Part shown: piece after piece, positions 27,529-36,248 of the stretch
Position numbering within the stretch: the first letter of the stretch is position 1
How the letters are laid out: each line of letters opens with the position of its first letter
Origin: Curtobacterium sp. MR_MD2014
Lineage (GTDB): Bacteria > Actinomycetota > Actinomycetes > Actinomycetales > Microbacteriaceae
Length of the DNA stretch: 64,000 bases
Assembly: GCF_000772085.1 (NCBI RefSeq)
Contig: NZ_CP009755.1
Location: 2,790,001 to 2,854,000 of the forward strand
Direction: 5' to 3'
The notes under the pieces: generated by a model
What the model was told of the DNA's origin: nothing
The model's database searches: none
The model's input: the letters and a program-made list of their open reading frames with translations, nothing else
Position numbers and translations under genes: made by a program

Positions 27529-27938
27529 CCGCGTGGGCGGGACGCCGGGGCACCACCGCCCGGCGTCCTCGCCCGCGCGGCGTCTGGACCACGTCGGGCA
27601 TCGGCATCGTGCTGGTGCTCGCCGTGGCCCTCGGCGGGTACCTGCCGCTCGTCGGGTTCCTCGGCGGCGTGACCGCCACCACGGCGGGGCTCGTGCCGTT
27701 CCCGTTCGTCCGGATCGCCCTCGTCACCGTGCTCGGCCTGGTGGTGGTCCTCGCCCTGCTGCTCTGGGCGCTGACCCGACGGCACACGGTCACGTCGGTG
27801 TTCGCCGTCGTGCTCGCGGTCCTGGTCAGCCTCGCGGTCACGGCCTACCCCGTGGTGACGATCGGCATCGCCTCGGCGGACCGCGCGGGCGACGTGTGGC
27901 CGATCGTCACCGAGCTCTGGCAGCGCTTCACCGGCTGA
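27525..27938 (+). CDS. Four-helix membrane protein of the Gls24 locus
   Basis: 137 residues from ATG overlapping the previous stop (ATGA). A basic N-terminus (RRGTTARRPRPRG) and four hydrophobic helices (about 23-45, 48-66 weak, 64-84, 90-115). No family recognised. Coupled translation with the Gls24-LEA fusion suggests a dedicated membrane partner. Confidence 0.7.
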   Translation: MTAWAGRRGTTARRPRPRGVWTTSGIGIVLVLAVALGGYLPLVGFLGGVTATTAGLVPFPFVRIALVTVLGLVVVLALLLWALTRRHTVTSVFAVVLAVLVSLAVTAYPVVTIGIASADRAGDVWPIVTELWQRFTG

Positions 27939-27965
27939 CGGTCCGCCCACCCGACCGACGGCCGG

Positions 27966-28940
27966 TCAGTGTCCGGCGGCGGCCGCCAAGCGGGCCAGGC
28001 CCTCGTCGATCGTGATCGTCGGGGACCAGCCGAGGTCGTGGCGCGTCCGTCGCTGGTCGAACCAGTGGGCGGTGGACAGCTGCTCGGCGAGGAACCGCGT
28101 CATCGGCGGCTCGTCCGCCCCCGGACGCACCCGCCACACCGCCTCGACCACGGACCCGGCTGCACGGGCGACGGCGGCGGGCACGTGCAGCCGCGGTGCA
28201 GGGACGCCGGACGCGGTGCAGATGCCCGCCAGGAGCTCCCCCACCGGCCGCGGCTCTCCGTTCGTCACGACGTAGGCGTTGCCGTGCACGGCGTCGTCCG
28301 CCGCGTGCTCGAGCGCAGCGACCATCGCCGAGGCCGCGTTGTCGACGTAGAGCGTGTCGATGAGCGCGGCGCCCGAGTCGAGGAGCGGCAGCCGGCCGGC
28401 ACGTGCCCGGTCCACGATGCGTCCGACCAGCTGCGTGTCGCCCGGTCCCCACACCAGGTGCGGGCGGACGGCCACGACCGCGAAGCCCGGCTCGTCGGCC
28501 GCCAGCGCGAGGAGCTCCGCGGCGCCCTTCGTCCGCGCGTAGTGCCCGCGGGCGGCCATCGGCTCGGCAGGGTCGGCAGCGGCGCCGGCCAGCGACGACC
28601 CGGTGTGCGCCACGGACGGCGACGACACGAAGACGAAGCGCCCCACCCCGGCGGCCCGCGCGGCGTCGAGCAGCGCGCTCGTCCCGGCGATGTTGACCCG
28701 CGCGAAGTCGGCCGGGTCCCCGGCGAGCGAGACCTTCGCCGCCAGGTGCACCACGGCGTCGACGCCCTCGACCGCGCGCGCGACCGCAGCGGTGTCCGTC
28801 ATCGTGCCGAGCGAGTCCTCCACACCGTCGACCCGGGACGGCCGACGCTGGAACGTGCGGACGTCGTGCCCGGCGTCCCGGACGGCAGCGGCGGTCGCCC
28901 GGCCGAGGAAGCCGCTGGCACCGGTGACCAGGACCCTCAC
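27966..28940 (-). CDS. oleD: OleD: NAD(P)-dependent 2-alkyl-3-ketoalkanoic acid reductase
   Basis: 324 residues, extended short-chain dehydrogenase. GTG start in GTGA, overlapping oleBC. Rossmann motif VTGASGFLG at the N-terminus and catalytic YxxxK in GHYARTKGAAELL. In olefin synthesis OleD reduces the keto acid made by OleA to the beta-hydroxy acid that OleC turns into a beta-lactone. Identification rests on the fold plus its place directly after oleA and oleBC; by sequence alone it is a generic epimerase/hydroxysteroid dehydrogenase-like protein. Confidence 0.88.
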   Translation of the reverse strand: MRVLVTGASGFLGRATAAAVRDAGHDVRTFQRRPSRVDGVEDSLGTMTDTAAVARAVEGVDAVVHLAAKVSLAGDPADFARVNIAGTSALLDAARAAGVGRFVFVSSPSVAHTGSSLAGAAADPAEPMAARGHYARTKGAAELLALAADEPGFAVVAVRPHLVWGPGDTQLVGRIVDRARAGRLPLLDSGAALIDTLYVDNAASAMVAALEHAADDAVHGNAYVVTNGEPRPVGELLAGICTASGVPAPRLHVPAAVARAAGSVVEAVWRVRPGADEPPMTRFLAEQLSTAHWFDQRRTRHDLGWSPTITIDEGLARLAAAAGH

Positions 28941-31696
28941 GGGCGGGTCATCCGGCCGCCGCCGAGCACCGTCGTCGCCCATCGCGACAGCCGGGCGCGG
29001 TCGACCTTCGAGTTGTGCCGGACGTCCGTCGGCAGCACCGGGACGACGAGCACCGCGGCGAGCGGGACCCCGGCGGCGGTGCGGACGGCGGCGGCGAGCT
29101 CGGCCGACGCGAGGCCGGGACGCCGGGCTGCGGGGACGGTCTCGACCACGGCGACGACCTGCTGGGTGCCGGACGGTCCGGTGCCCGCGATGCCGGCACG
29201 GCCGACGCCGTCGACGCGCTCGACGCGCTGCTCGGGTCCGACGGGTGTCACGACACCGTGCGGGGTCGTCACGACGTGCTGGAGCCGGCCCTCGATCCAC
29301 AGGCGCCCGTCGGCGTCGAGGTGCCCCACGTCGCCGGTGCGGTGCCCGCGCGGGTCGTCGACCCCGAGCCGCGAGACGCGGTCCGTGCGCCAGAGTCGGT
29401 CGTAGTGGTCGCGGACGTGCGGGGCCGCGACGACAACCTCGCCCGTGACGCCGGCCTGCTCCGTGAGGTCTCCGGTCGGTGCGCCGTCGGCGTCGAGCGG
29501 CGCGATCCGCACGCGCACACCGACCGCCGGTCGACCGACGCAGATGCCGTCGTCGGGAGCGGAACCCGCCGACCGGACGCCGTCCAGGTCGACGTCCGTC
29601 ATGAGCAGGCCCTCGGTCATGCCGTAGGGCGTGTGCGCCGCTGCGTTCGGCATGAGGTCGGTGGCCGCCCGGAGGAGCGCCGCGGGCACCGGTGCCCCCG
29701 CGGACAGGAACAGACGCACCCGACCGAGGGCGTCGCGGTCGCCGGCCGCCAGCGCCGGTGCCGTCGCGACGACGTTCGCCAGCGCTGCGGGTGAGAGGAA
29801 CACCACGGTCGCGTCCACGGCGGCCACCGCGTCGGCCACCGCCGACGCCGTCAGCGTGCGCGGACGGGTGACGTCCATGTCCGGGGCCACCGACCGGGCA
29901 CCGAGGGCGGGACCGAGCAGGGCGAACGGCGCGAAGCCGGCGACCAGCCCCGTGCCGACGCCGACGCCGTACTGCGCCGCGAGGACGTCCCGCACCGCGG
30001 TGAGCTGCCCGTGCGTGTAGACGACGCCCTTGGCCGGACCGGTCGAGCCCGAGGTGAACAGGACGGCCGCGGGTGCGTCCGGCGACGGTGCAGCGGGCAG
30101 GTCTGCTCCGGCTGCGAGTCGTCGGGCGCCACGTCGGGCGACCTCGGTCAGGGTGTGCTCCACGCCGAGGACCGCTCGCGCGGGGGCCGGGAGCGCGACC
30201 GTCGCGATGCGTCGACCCGGCCACCCGAGTGCGCGCGCAGCTCCGAGACCGGGCAGCGCCCCGATCACCCAGTCCGGCCGGGCGCCGCGGACGGCACGGG
30301 TGAGCCCGCGCAGACCGAGGCCGGCGTCCGCGACGACGACCACGGCACCGATCCGGACGCAGGCGTACAGGACGGCCGTCAGGTCGGCCCCGGGCGTGAC
30401 GAGCAACGAGACGCGGTCGCCGGGACGCACGCCGAGGTCGGCGAGACCGACGGCGACCTCGCGGACACGGCGGGCGAGCAGCCGCCACGAGACCGTCCGC
30501 GGGCCGCCGGGAGCGGCCATCTCGACGAGCGCCGGGCTCGCGTCGTCCGCGAGGTCGTCGAGGGCTGCCCAGAGCGGTCGGTCGGTCGCGGGGCCCTCGG
30601 TGGTCGCGCCGGTCGCGTCGCTCGCGTCGGCCGTCCGGGCGTCGGCCGTCCGGGCGTCGGCCTGGAGGCTCGACTCGCCACCGCCGGGCGCGTGCCCGTC
30701 CGGCAGGCGGTCGCCGAGCCAGTCGAGCACCGTGCCCGCGACGTCGGCGTCGTCCGGCAGCAGGTGACCGGCACCCTCGAAGCGGTGCACGTCGGCGTGC
30801 GGCAACCGGTCGGCCAGGTCGTCGAGGTACCGCTCGAGGAACACCGGGTCACGCGGTCCCCACATGACGAGCGCCGGGACCTCGAGCGCCGCGACACCGG
30901 CCGCGATCCGGTCGAGCTCGGTCGCGCTGGGGTGCGCGGCGTCGACGGGGATGTCCGCCACGAACCCGCCGATGCCCCCGCGGCGGGCTGCTCCGCGGTA
31001 CGGCGCCCGGTAGGCGTCGGCGGTCGGCCGGTCGAGCGTCGGGTGCGCGATGGCGAGCGTCGTCTCGAGGAACGCGGGCGTCAGGACGGTGCCGCGACCG
31101 AGCACGCCGGGACGCAGGGCCAGCCGCAGCGGTGCGGGGATCGGGGCGTCGTCGGGCTGGTGCACGGCGGTGTTGCACGTCGCCACGCCCACGACGTGGT
31201 CGGGGTGGTCGACCGCCCAGCCGAGCGAGACGACGCCGCCCCAGTCGTGCCCGAGCGTGACGACGGGTCCGGCGAGTCCGAGCTCGTCGGTCAGGGCACC
31301 GAGGTCGCGCACGCGGTCGGCCAGACGGTGCTGGTCGGCGGTGCGCTCCGAGAAGCCCATGTCGAGCTGGTCGACGGCGATCACGCGCCAGGCCGGGCCA
31401 CCGGCCCGGGCGACGCTGAGCGCGCGGGCCGCGACGGACCGCCAGAGGTAGGACCAGGTGGGGTTGCCGTGCACGCAGAGCAGGGTGCCGACCGGGGTGA
31501 CGCCGAGCGCCTCGAGCTGACCGGCCGTGTCGAGGAGGTGCCAGGTGCGCGCGGGGTGGTGCGTGCCTCCCGGCCGGCCGTCCGGCGACCCGGGGACGGT
31601 GACCAGACGGGACCAGGCCGGGTCGAGTCCGGGCAGGGGCGGCGGGAGCGTCGCCGGGGCCGTGCTGGCAGCGACGCGCGGGAGGCCGGACCTCAC
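28937..31696 (-). CDS. oleBC: OleBC fusion: beta-lactone decarboxylase plus beta-lactone synthetase
   Basis: 919 residues. Residues about 1-330 are an alpha/beta hydrolase of the haloalkane-dehalogenase type (CVHGNPTWSYLWR, nucleophile Asp151 in LGHDWGG, late His in FEGAGHLLPD): the OleB module. A repetitive linker (about 345-390) leads to an AMP-forming acyl-CoA-synthetase-like module with LFTSGSTGPAKGVVYTHG near residue 545: OleC. OleC closes the beta-hydroxy acid to a beta-lactone; OleB decarboxylates it to a cis-alkene. The fusion is known from actinobacteria. GTG start overlaps the oleA stop by four bases. Confidence 0.9.
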   Translation of the reverse strand: MRSGLPRVAASTAPATLPPPLPGLDPAWSRLVTVPGSPDGRPGGTHHPARTWHLLDTAGQLEALGVTPVGTLLCVHGNPTWSYLWRSVAARALSVARAGGPAWRVIAVDQLDMGFSERTADQHRLADRVRDLGALTDELGLAGPVVTLGHDWGGVVSLGWAVDHPDHVVGVATCNTAVHQPDDAPIPAPLRLALRPGVLGRGTVLTPAFLETTLAIAHPTLDRPTADAYRAPYRGAARRGGIGGFVADIPVDAAHPSATELDRIAAGVAALEVPALVMWGPRDPVFLERYLDDLADRLPHADVHRFEGAGHLLPDDADVAGTVLDWLGDRLPDGHAPGGGESSLQADARTADARTADASDATGATTEGPATDRPLWAALDDLADDASPALVEMAAPGGPRTVSWRLLARRVREVAVGLADLGVRPGDRVSLLVTPGADLTAVLYACVRIGAVVVVADAGLGLRGLTRAVRGARPDWVIGALPGLGAARALGWPGRRIATVALPAPARAVLGVEHTLTEVARRGARRLAAGADLPAAPSPDAPAAVLFTSGSTGPAKGVVYTHGQLTAVRDVLAAQYGVGVGTGLVAGFAPFALLGPALGARSVAPDMDVTRPRTLTASAVADAVAAVDATVVFLSPAALANVVATAPALAAGDRDALGRVRLFLSAGAPVPAALLRAATDLMPNAAAHTPYGMTEGLLMTDVDLDGVRSAGSAPDDGICVGRPAVGVRVRIAPLDADGAPTGDLTEQAGVTGEVVVAAPHVRDHYDRLWRTDRVSRLGVDDPRGHRTGDVGHLDADGRLWIEGRLQHVVTTPHGVVTPVGPEQRVERVDGVGRAGIAGTGPSGTQQVVAVVETVPAARRPGLASAELAAAVRTAAGVPLAAVLVVPVLPTDVRHNSKVDRARLSRWATTVLGGGRMTRP

Positions 31697-32766
31697 CAGC
31701 GCAGTTCCATCATCGCCGTGTTGATGCCGGAGCCGACGCCGCCCAGGAAGACGCGGTCACCGCGGGTGATGCCGCCGCGGTCGACCTCGTCGGCCAGGGT
31801 GATCGGGATCGACGCCGGGCCGACGTTGCCGTAGCGCTGGTAGGTGGTCGGGACCTTCGTGCGCGGGATGCCGATGGCCTCGACGAAGGCGTTCGTGTGC
31901 ACGTCGGAGACCTGGTGGAGCACGTAGCGGTCCATGTCCTGCCAGTCGAAGTGCGAACGCGCCTCGGTCCAGGCGGCGACGACGAGCTCCATGCCGCCCT
32001 TCAACAGCATCTTCGCGTCGGTGAACATGCCGTCCACGCTGCCGACGCACAGGTCGTACCACTGCGTCGCCGCGCGGGTGACGCCGCCGATGATGCGGTG
32101 CCCCTCGGGGTGGACGTCGGACGGGCCGAGCACGGCGGCCGCGGCGCCGGACCCGAGGGTCAGGCTCGCGAACTCGCTCATGAAGTCCTTGCGGTTCCGG
32201 CCACCCTGGTTCAGGCGGTCGATCGTGTTGAGCTGCACCTGGTCGGCGTCCTCGCCGTCCACGATGAGCGCGTACTTGATCTGCCCGGAGTCGATCATGC
32301 CCGCGGCGACGCTCATCGCGTTGACGAAGCCGAGGCACGCGTTCGCGATGTCGAAGTTGATGGCCGACGTCGGCAGCCCGAGCCCGTGGTGCAGGCGGAC
32401 GGCGACGCTCGGCTCGAGGTGCGGACGGGTCACCGAGGTGTTGATCAGCAGGCCGACGTCCTCCGGGCGGATGCCGGCCTCGGCCATCGCGCGACGGCCG
32501 GCGTCGATCGCGGCGTCCTGGAAGGTCTGCCCCTCGCCCCAGTTGCGGCGCTCGGTGACACCGGCGACACGCTCGAGGAGACCGGTCGGGAGACGGAGCC
32601 GACGCAGCGCCCCGCGGAGCTTCGCCTCGATGTCCGCGGAGGTCGTCACGCGGTCCGCGACGGTCGTCGCCACCGACAGCAGCGACACGTTCTGGTGCTT
32701 CGCCGTGGCGTTGCCGGGGCGCTCCGGTTCGCTGCTCGTCGACTGGTCGACCGGTCGTTCCGTCAT
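31693..32766 (-). CDS. oleA: OleA: head-to-head acyl-CoA condensing thiolase
   Basis: 357 residues, KAS III/thiolase fold. It condenses two fatty acyl-CoAs, giving a 2-alkyl-3-ketoacid. Key residues align with Xanthomonas OleA: Glu118 in HLEPSVA, Cys144 in NACLGF, His284 in YVLHQVS and Asn314 in RYGNVGPAS (reference E117, C143, H285, N315). Glu118 is the OleA hallmark that separates it from FabH. The MTERP start has no strong ribosome site; an in-frame ATG at 32793 is an alternative. First gene of a three-gene operon with oleBC and oleD. Confidence 0.92.
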   Translation of the reverse strand: MTERPVDQSTSSEPERPGNATAKHQNVSLLSVATTVADRVTTSADIEAKLRGALRRLRLPTGLLERVAGVTERRNWGEGQTFQDAAIDAGRRAMAEAGIRPEDVGLLINTSVTRPHLEPSVAVRLHHGLGLPTSAINFDIANACLGFVNAMSVAAGMIDSGQIKYALIVDGEDADQVQLNTIDRLNQGGRNRKDFMSEFASLTLGSGAAAAVLGPSDVHPEGHRIIGGVTRAATQWYDLCVGSVDGMFTDAKMLLKGGMELVVAAWTEARSHFDWQDMDRYVLHQVSDVHTNAFVEAIGIPRTKVPTTYQRYGNVGPASIPITLADEVDRGGITRGDRVFLGGVGSGINTAMMELRW

Positions 32767-32834
32767 GATCGTCACCGACACATACTTCCGCATCCGACCT
32801 GGATGTGCGATCCGGGTGCGCTGGGCGGCACCGG

Positions 32835-34013
32835 TCAGGCGTCCTTCGGCAGCTTGCGGACCTTCGACCGGCGACGCCGACGGTCCGGGATCATCGACCG
32901 CATCTCCTCGAGCTTGCCGAAGCAGAGCAGGCGGTCGCTGGCCTGCAGCTCGACGCCGCTGCGGGGGTTCGGGATCACCGAGGCGCCGCGGTGCAGGGTC
33001 AGGACCGTGATGTCCCGGTCCCAGAGCCCGGACTCCTTGATGGTCTTGCCGACCAGGTCCGCGTTCGTGTGCACGAGGAGCTCGGCCACGCCGTAGCCGG
33101 TCGAGACGCTGAGGCGCTGACGGACGTCGATCTCCGGGAACGCGACCTGGTTGCCGATGAAGTCGATGATCGCGCCGGCGACGTCGAGACCCGTCGCACG
33201 CTCGATGCCCTCGAGCCCCGGCGAGGAGTTGACCTCCATGACGAGCGGTCCGTCGTTGCCCTCGAGCATGTCGACACCCGCGACGCGGAGCCCCATGATC
33301 TGCGCCGAGCGCACCGCCGCCTCCTCGTACTCGGGGCTCAGGGTGACCTTCTCGACGGTGCCGCCGCGGTGCACGTTCGAGCGGAACTCGTCGCCGGAGG
33401 CACTGCGACGCATCGCAGCGACGACCCGGTCCCCCACGACCAGCGCACGGATGTCCCGGCCCCGGCTCTCGGAGATGAACGCCTGGATGAGCACGTTCTG
33501 CTTCGTGGAGTGCAGCGTCTCGACGATCGACTCGGCGACCTTCGCCTCGGGAGCAAGGATCACGCCGATGCCCTGCGTGCCCTCGAGCAGCTTGATGACG
33601 ACCGGCGCCCCACCGACGCTGTCGATCGCCCCGCGGACGTCGGCACGGCTGTTCACGAACGTGGTCGCGGGCATGCCGATGTGGTGGCGGGACAGGATCT
33701 GGTTCGCCCGGAGCTTGTCGCGCGAGTTCGTGATGCCCGTCGCCGTGTTCGGCGTGTAGACGTCCATCTGCTCGAACTGCCGCACCACCGCGGTGCCGTA
33801 GTAGGTGATCGAGTTGCCGATCCGCGGGAGCACGGCGTCGTAGTCGCTGAGCAGCTTGCCCCGGTAGAGCAGGTCGGGCTCGTCCCCGGACAGGTCGATG
33901 GCGAACCGCAGGGTGTTGAGCACCTTGACCTCGTGGCCGCGATCGACCGCGGCGGCACGCAGACGCTGCGTCGAGTACGCGTGCGGGGCGCGCGACAGGA
34001 TGGCGAGTTTCAT
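32835..34013 (-). CDS. RimK-family ATP-grasp ligase with C-terminal TrkA-C domain
   Basis: 392 residues. Residues 1-290 are RimK-like (LPRIGNSITYYGTAVVRQFE, IKLLEGTQGIGVIL for ATP, VMEVNSSPGLEGIE for metal and substrate). RimK ligases add glutamate residues to ribosomal protein S6 or make poly-glutamate. Residues about 310-380 form a TrkA-C-like domain (AELLVHTNADLVGKTIKESG ... SGVELQASDRLLCFG), which binds ligands in potassium channels. A basic tail RRRRRSKVRK ends it. The rimB-like gene is divergent and 68 bases away, consistent with a RimK-RimB pair. Confidence 0.85.
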   Translation of the reverse strand: MKLAILSRAPHAYSTQRLRAAAVDRGHEVKVLNTLRFAIDLSGDEPDLLYRGKLLSDYDAVLPRIGNSITYYGTAVVRQFEQMDVYTPNTATGITNSRDKLRANQILSRHHIGMPATTFVNSRADVRGAIDSVGGAPVVIKLLEGTQGIGVILAPEAKVAESIVETLHSTKQNVLIQAFISESRGRDIRALVVGDRVVAAMRRSASGDEFRSNVHRGGTVEKVTLSPEYEEAAVRSAQIMGLRVAGVDMLEGNDGPLVMEVNSSPGLEGIERATGLDVAGAIIDFIGNQVAFPEIDVRQRLSVSTGYGVAELLVHTNADLVGKTIKESGLWDRDITVLTLHRGASVIPNPRSGVELQASDRLLCFGKLEEMRSMIPDRRRRRSKVRKLPKDA

Positions 34014-34081
34014 CGGGGTTGCTCCACGGGGTCGAGACGTCGACGGCGACGCTCAATCAAAGCATGCGACAGGATGGGCAC

Positions 34082-34543
34082 ATGGCCCGGAACCCGACGA
34101 TCGCAGGATGGCGTGAGTGGGCTGCCCTGCCCGGGCTGGACCTGCCCTGGATCAAGGTGAAGCTCGACACCGGGGCGCGGAGCTCGGCACTGCACGCGTT
34201 CGACCTCGAGGAGCTCCCCGGCGACCGCGTCCGCTTCTCGGTGCACCCGTGGCAGGACACCGACGCCGACGCCGTCACGCACGAGTGCGACGTGCACGAC
34301 CGACGGATCGTCCGGAGCTCGACGGGGCACACGCAGGAACGCATCGTCGTGCTGACGCCGATCACGCTCGCGGGTCGCACGATCGACGCCGAGGTCACGC
34401 TGAGCAACCGCGACCAGATGGGCTTCCGCATGCTCGTCGGCCGCGAGGCGCTGCGCCAGGGCTTCCTGGTCGACCCCGCGCGGTCGTTCATGGCCGGCCG
34501 GGCCCCGAAGGAGATCCGGCGGCGCAACCGCGGTCGCGCCTGA
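34082..34543 (+). CDS. RimB/LysX-like aspartic-type protease (RimK associated)
   Basis: 153 residues. The DTGARSSALHA motif is the retroviral-type aspartic protease signature of the RimB family (also called ATP-dependent zinc protease, DUF615-unrelated). NRDQMGFRMLVGREAL near residue 115 is typical. In Pseudomonas, RimB trims the glutamate tails that RimK adds. The MARNP start was chosen; an in-frame ATG 63 bases upstream would add an unlikely leader. Divergent from the RimK-like gene. Confidence 0.8.
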   Translation: MARNPTIAGWREWAALPGLDLPWIKVKLDTGARSSALHAFDLEELPGDRVRFSVHPWQDTDADAVTHECDVHDRRIVRSSTGHTQERIVVLTPITLAGRTIDAEVTLSNRDQMGFRMLVGREALRQGFLVDPARSFMAGRAPKEIRRRNRGRA

Positions 34544-34892
34544 GGCGCGGGGCGGGCCGCTTGCGCGACGGTGCGCGCCGCGCGCAGCGCGCTTCTCGTG
34601 GCCGACGGCGTCTGGCCGTGCGCGGCGCTCCCGCACAACGGGGAGCAATCCGCGCCACGTCGTACCGTGGTGCGTAGTGCTCTCCGTTGTGCGCGCCTCC
34701 CGCCGCGCGTTCCGCACCACGGCGGACGGGAGGCGCGGGGCGGGTCGGATCCGCGCCTCCCGTCCGCCGCTCGGGTCGCGCTCCGCAGCCCGGATGACGC
34801 TCCGTGACGACGCCCGTTCCCCCGCCGAGGTGACGTGCCTACGCTCCACGCACCGGCCCAGTCGCCGGCGTCCCGGACCCGAGGAGACCGAC
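34544..34892. repeat. Gene-free 349 bases with a composite hairpin element
   Basis: From 34610 to 34700 lies a diverged copy of the CCGCACAAC...GTTGTGCGG element of the 41.6-kb array (CCCGCACAACGGGGAGC ... CCGTTGTGCGC), followed at 34720-34769 by a GACGGGAGGC-family hairpin with 18-bp perfect arms and a 12-base loop. Beyond 34770 nothing is recognised except GAGGAG before the peroxiredoxin start. Confidence 0.75.
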
Positions 34893-35564
34893 GTGACCGA
34901 CCAGACCATCGCCCGCCAGGTGGACGACTTCAACCAGGGCTTCACCACCCAGATCGGCCCGGAGCTGTCCGCGGTCTTCGACGGCGAGCAGGCCGACCTG
35001 CGCGCCTCGGGGGTGCCCGACGGGGTCGTCGGTGTCGGCGAGACCGCCCCGGACGCGCGACTCGTCACCCCGACCGGCGACGAGACGTCGTTCGCCGCCG
35101 TCCGCGGCTCCACACCGACCGTCGTCGTCTTCTACCGCGGCGCCTGGTGCCCCTACTGCAACATCACGCTGCGCACCTACCAGCAGGAGCTCCTGCCGGC
35201 GCTGCGGGAGCGGGGCGTCCAGCTCGTCGCGGTCTCGCCGCAGACGCCGGAGGCCGCCGAGCAGTCGATCGCGAACGGGGAGCTGGAGTTCCCGGTGCTG
35301 ACCGACCCGGAGAACGTGCTCGCCGGACGCTTCGGCATCGTCACGGAGCCGAGCGACGCCGCGCGGGCGGCGCACACGCAGCTCGGGTTCGACGTCGCCG
35401 ACAGCAACGCCGACGACACCGCGGCGATCCCGTTCCCGTCGGTCTTCGTGATCGACGCGGACGGCGTGGTCCGCTCCGCTGACGTGCACGTCGACTACAC
35501 GACGCGCACCGAGGTCGCGGACGTGCTGACCGCGGTCGACGCCCTGGTGGTCCCCGCGCCCTGA
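34893..35564 (+). CDS. Peroxiredoxin-like thioredoxin-fold protein (AhpC/TSA type)
   Basis: 223 residues from GTG with GAGGAG upstream. The redoxin domain (about 45-215) contains VVVFYRGAWCPYCNITLR with a CPYC active site near residues 94-97, then VSPQTPEAA and AIPFPSVFVIDADG with the cis-proline. It should reduce peroxides or thiols in the cytosol. An N-terminal helical extension of 40 residues is common in this AhpC-like subfamily. It stands alone between two repeat elements. Confidence 0.88.
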   Translation: MTDQTIARQVDDFNQGFTTQIGPELSAVFDGEQADLRASGVPDGVVGVGETAPDARLVTPTGDETSFAAVRGSTPTVVVFYRGAWCPYCNITLRTYQQELLPALRERGVQLVAVSPQTPEAAEQSIANGELEFPVLTDPENVLAGRFGIVTEPSDAARAAHTQLGFDVADSNADDTAAIPFPSVFVIDADGVVRSADVHVDYTTRTEVADVLTAVDALVVPAP

Positions 35565-35594
35565 CCGGCCGCTCGGCGCGGAGCCGACCGGGGC

Positions 35595-35652
35595 GGACGG
35601 GAGGCGCGGTCCGGGTGACGGACGTCCGTCACCCGGACGGCGCCCTCCCGAC
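35595..35652. repeat. Palindrome, GACGGGAGGC family copy 6 (expanded centre)
   Basis: A 30-base perfect palindrome (35609-35638, centre GAC|GTC) inside imperfect GGAGGCGC/GCGCCCTCC arms. Between convergent stops at 35564 and 35671; probable bidirectional terminator. Confidence 0.7.
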
Positions 35653-35670
35653 CGCACCGCGGCGCGGCCG

Positions 35671-36225
35671 TCAGGGCAGGAGTGCGGACGCGACCGCGCG
35701 TGCGGTGGCGGAGTCCGCAGCGGGGTCGCGCAGGCGCATCGCCAGCGCACCCGAGACGACGAGCAGCAGCTGCTCGGCGAGCGCCGGGGCACGGTCGCCG
35801 ACGAGCGGACGAGCCGTCTCCGTCAGCCGCCGTCGCAGGGTGTCGGTCTCGCGGTCGAGGACGGCGCGCAGGTCCTCCGGGGCATCGACGTACTCGGCAG
35901 CGGTGCCGAGGAAGGCGCACCAGCGGGAGCCCGTCGGGGTGGACCGGTACTCGTCGAGCGCGTCGAACACGGCGAGCAGGCGGCCGCGGTCGTCGGTCGC
36001 CCGCTCGAGGGCACGGTCCCACGTCGCGACCCAGTCGTCGTGTCGTCGGTCGAGCGCCGCGGCGACCAGGGCCTCCTTGCTCGGGTACCCGCGGTAGAGC
36101 GTCGCCGACGACACCCCCGCGCGTTCGAGCACCGCGTCGACGGGGGTCGCCGCGATCCCGCGGGTGAAGAACAGTTCCTCGGCGGCGTCGAGCACCCGTT
36201 GCTCGGTCCCTGGACGCATCGCCAT
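35671..36225 (-). CDS. TetR-family repressor
   Basis: 184 residues. The N-terminal HTH is clear (AAEELFFTRGIAATPVDAVL ... SSATLYRGYPSKEALVAAAL). The C-terminal ligand domain has a hydrophobic pocket pattern but no named subfamily. It is divergent from an MFS exporter, with a 12-bp perfect palindrome between them, the standard arrangement of a local repressor and its pump. Confidence 0.9.
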   Translation of the reverse strand: MAMRPGTEQRVLDAAEELFFTRGIAATPVDAVLERAGVSSATLYRGYPSKEALVAAALDRRHDDWVATWDRALERATDDRGRLLAVFDALDEYRSTPTGSRWCAFLGTAAEYVDAPEDLRAVLDRETDTLRRRLTETARPLVGDRAPALAEQLLLVVSGALAMRLRDPAADSATARAVASALLP

Positions 36226-36248
36226 GCAGCCAGCCTAGGGTCACAGAA

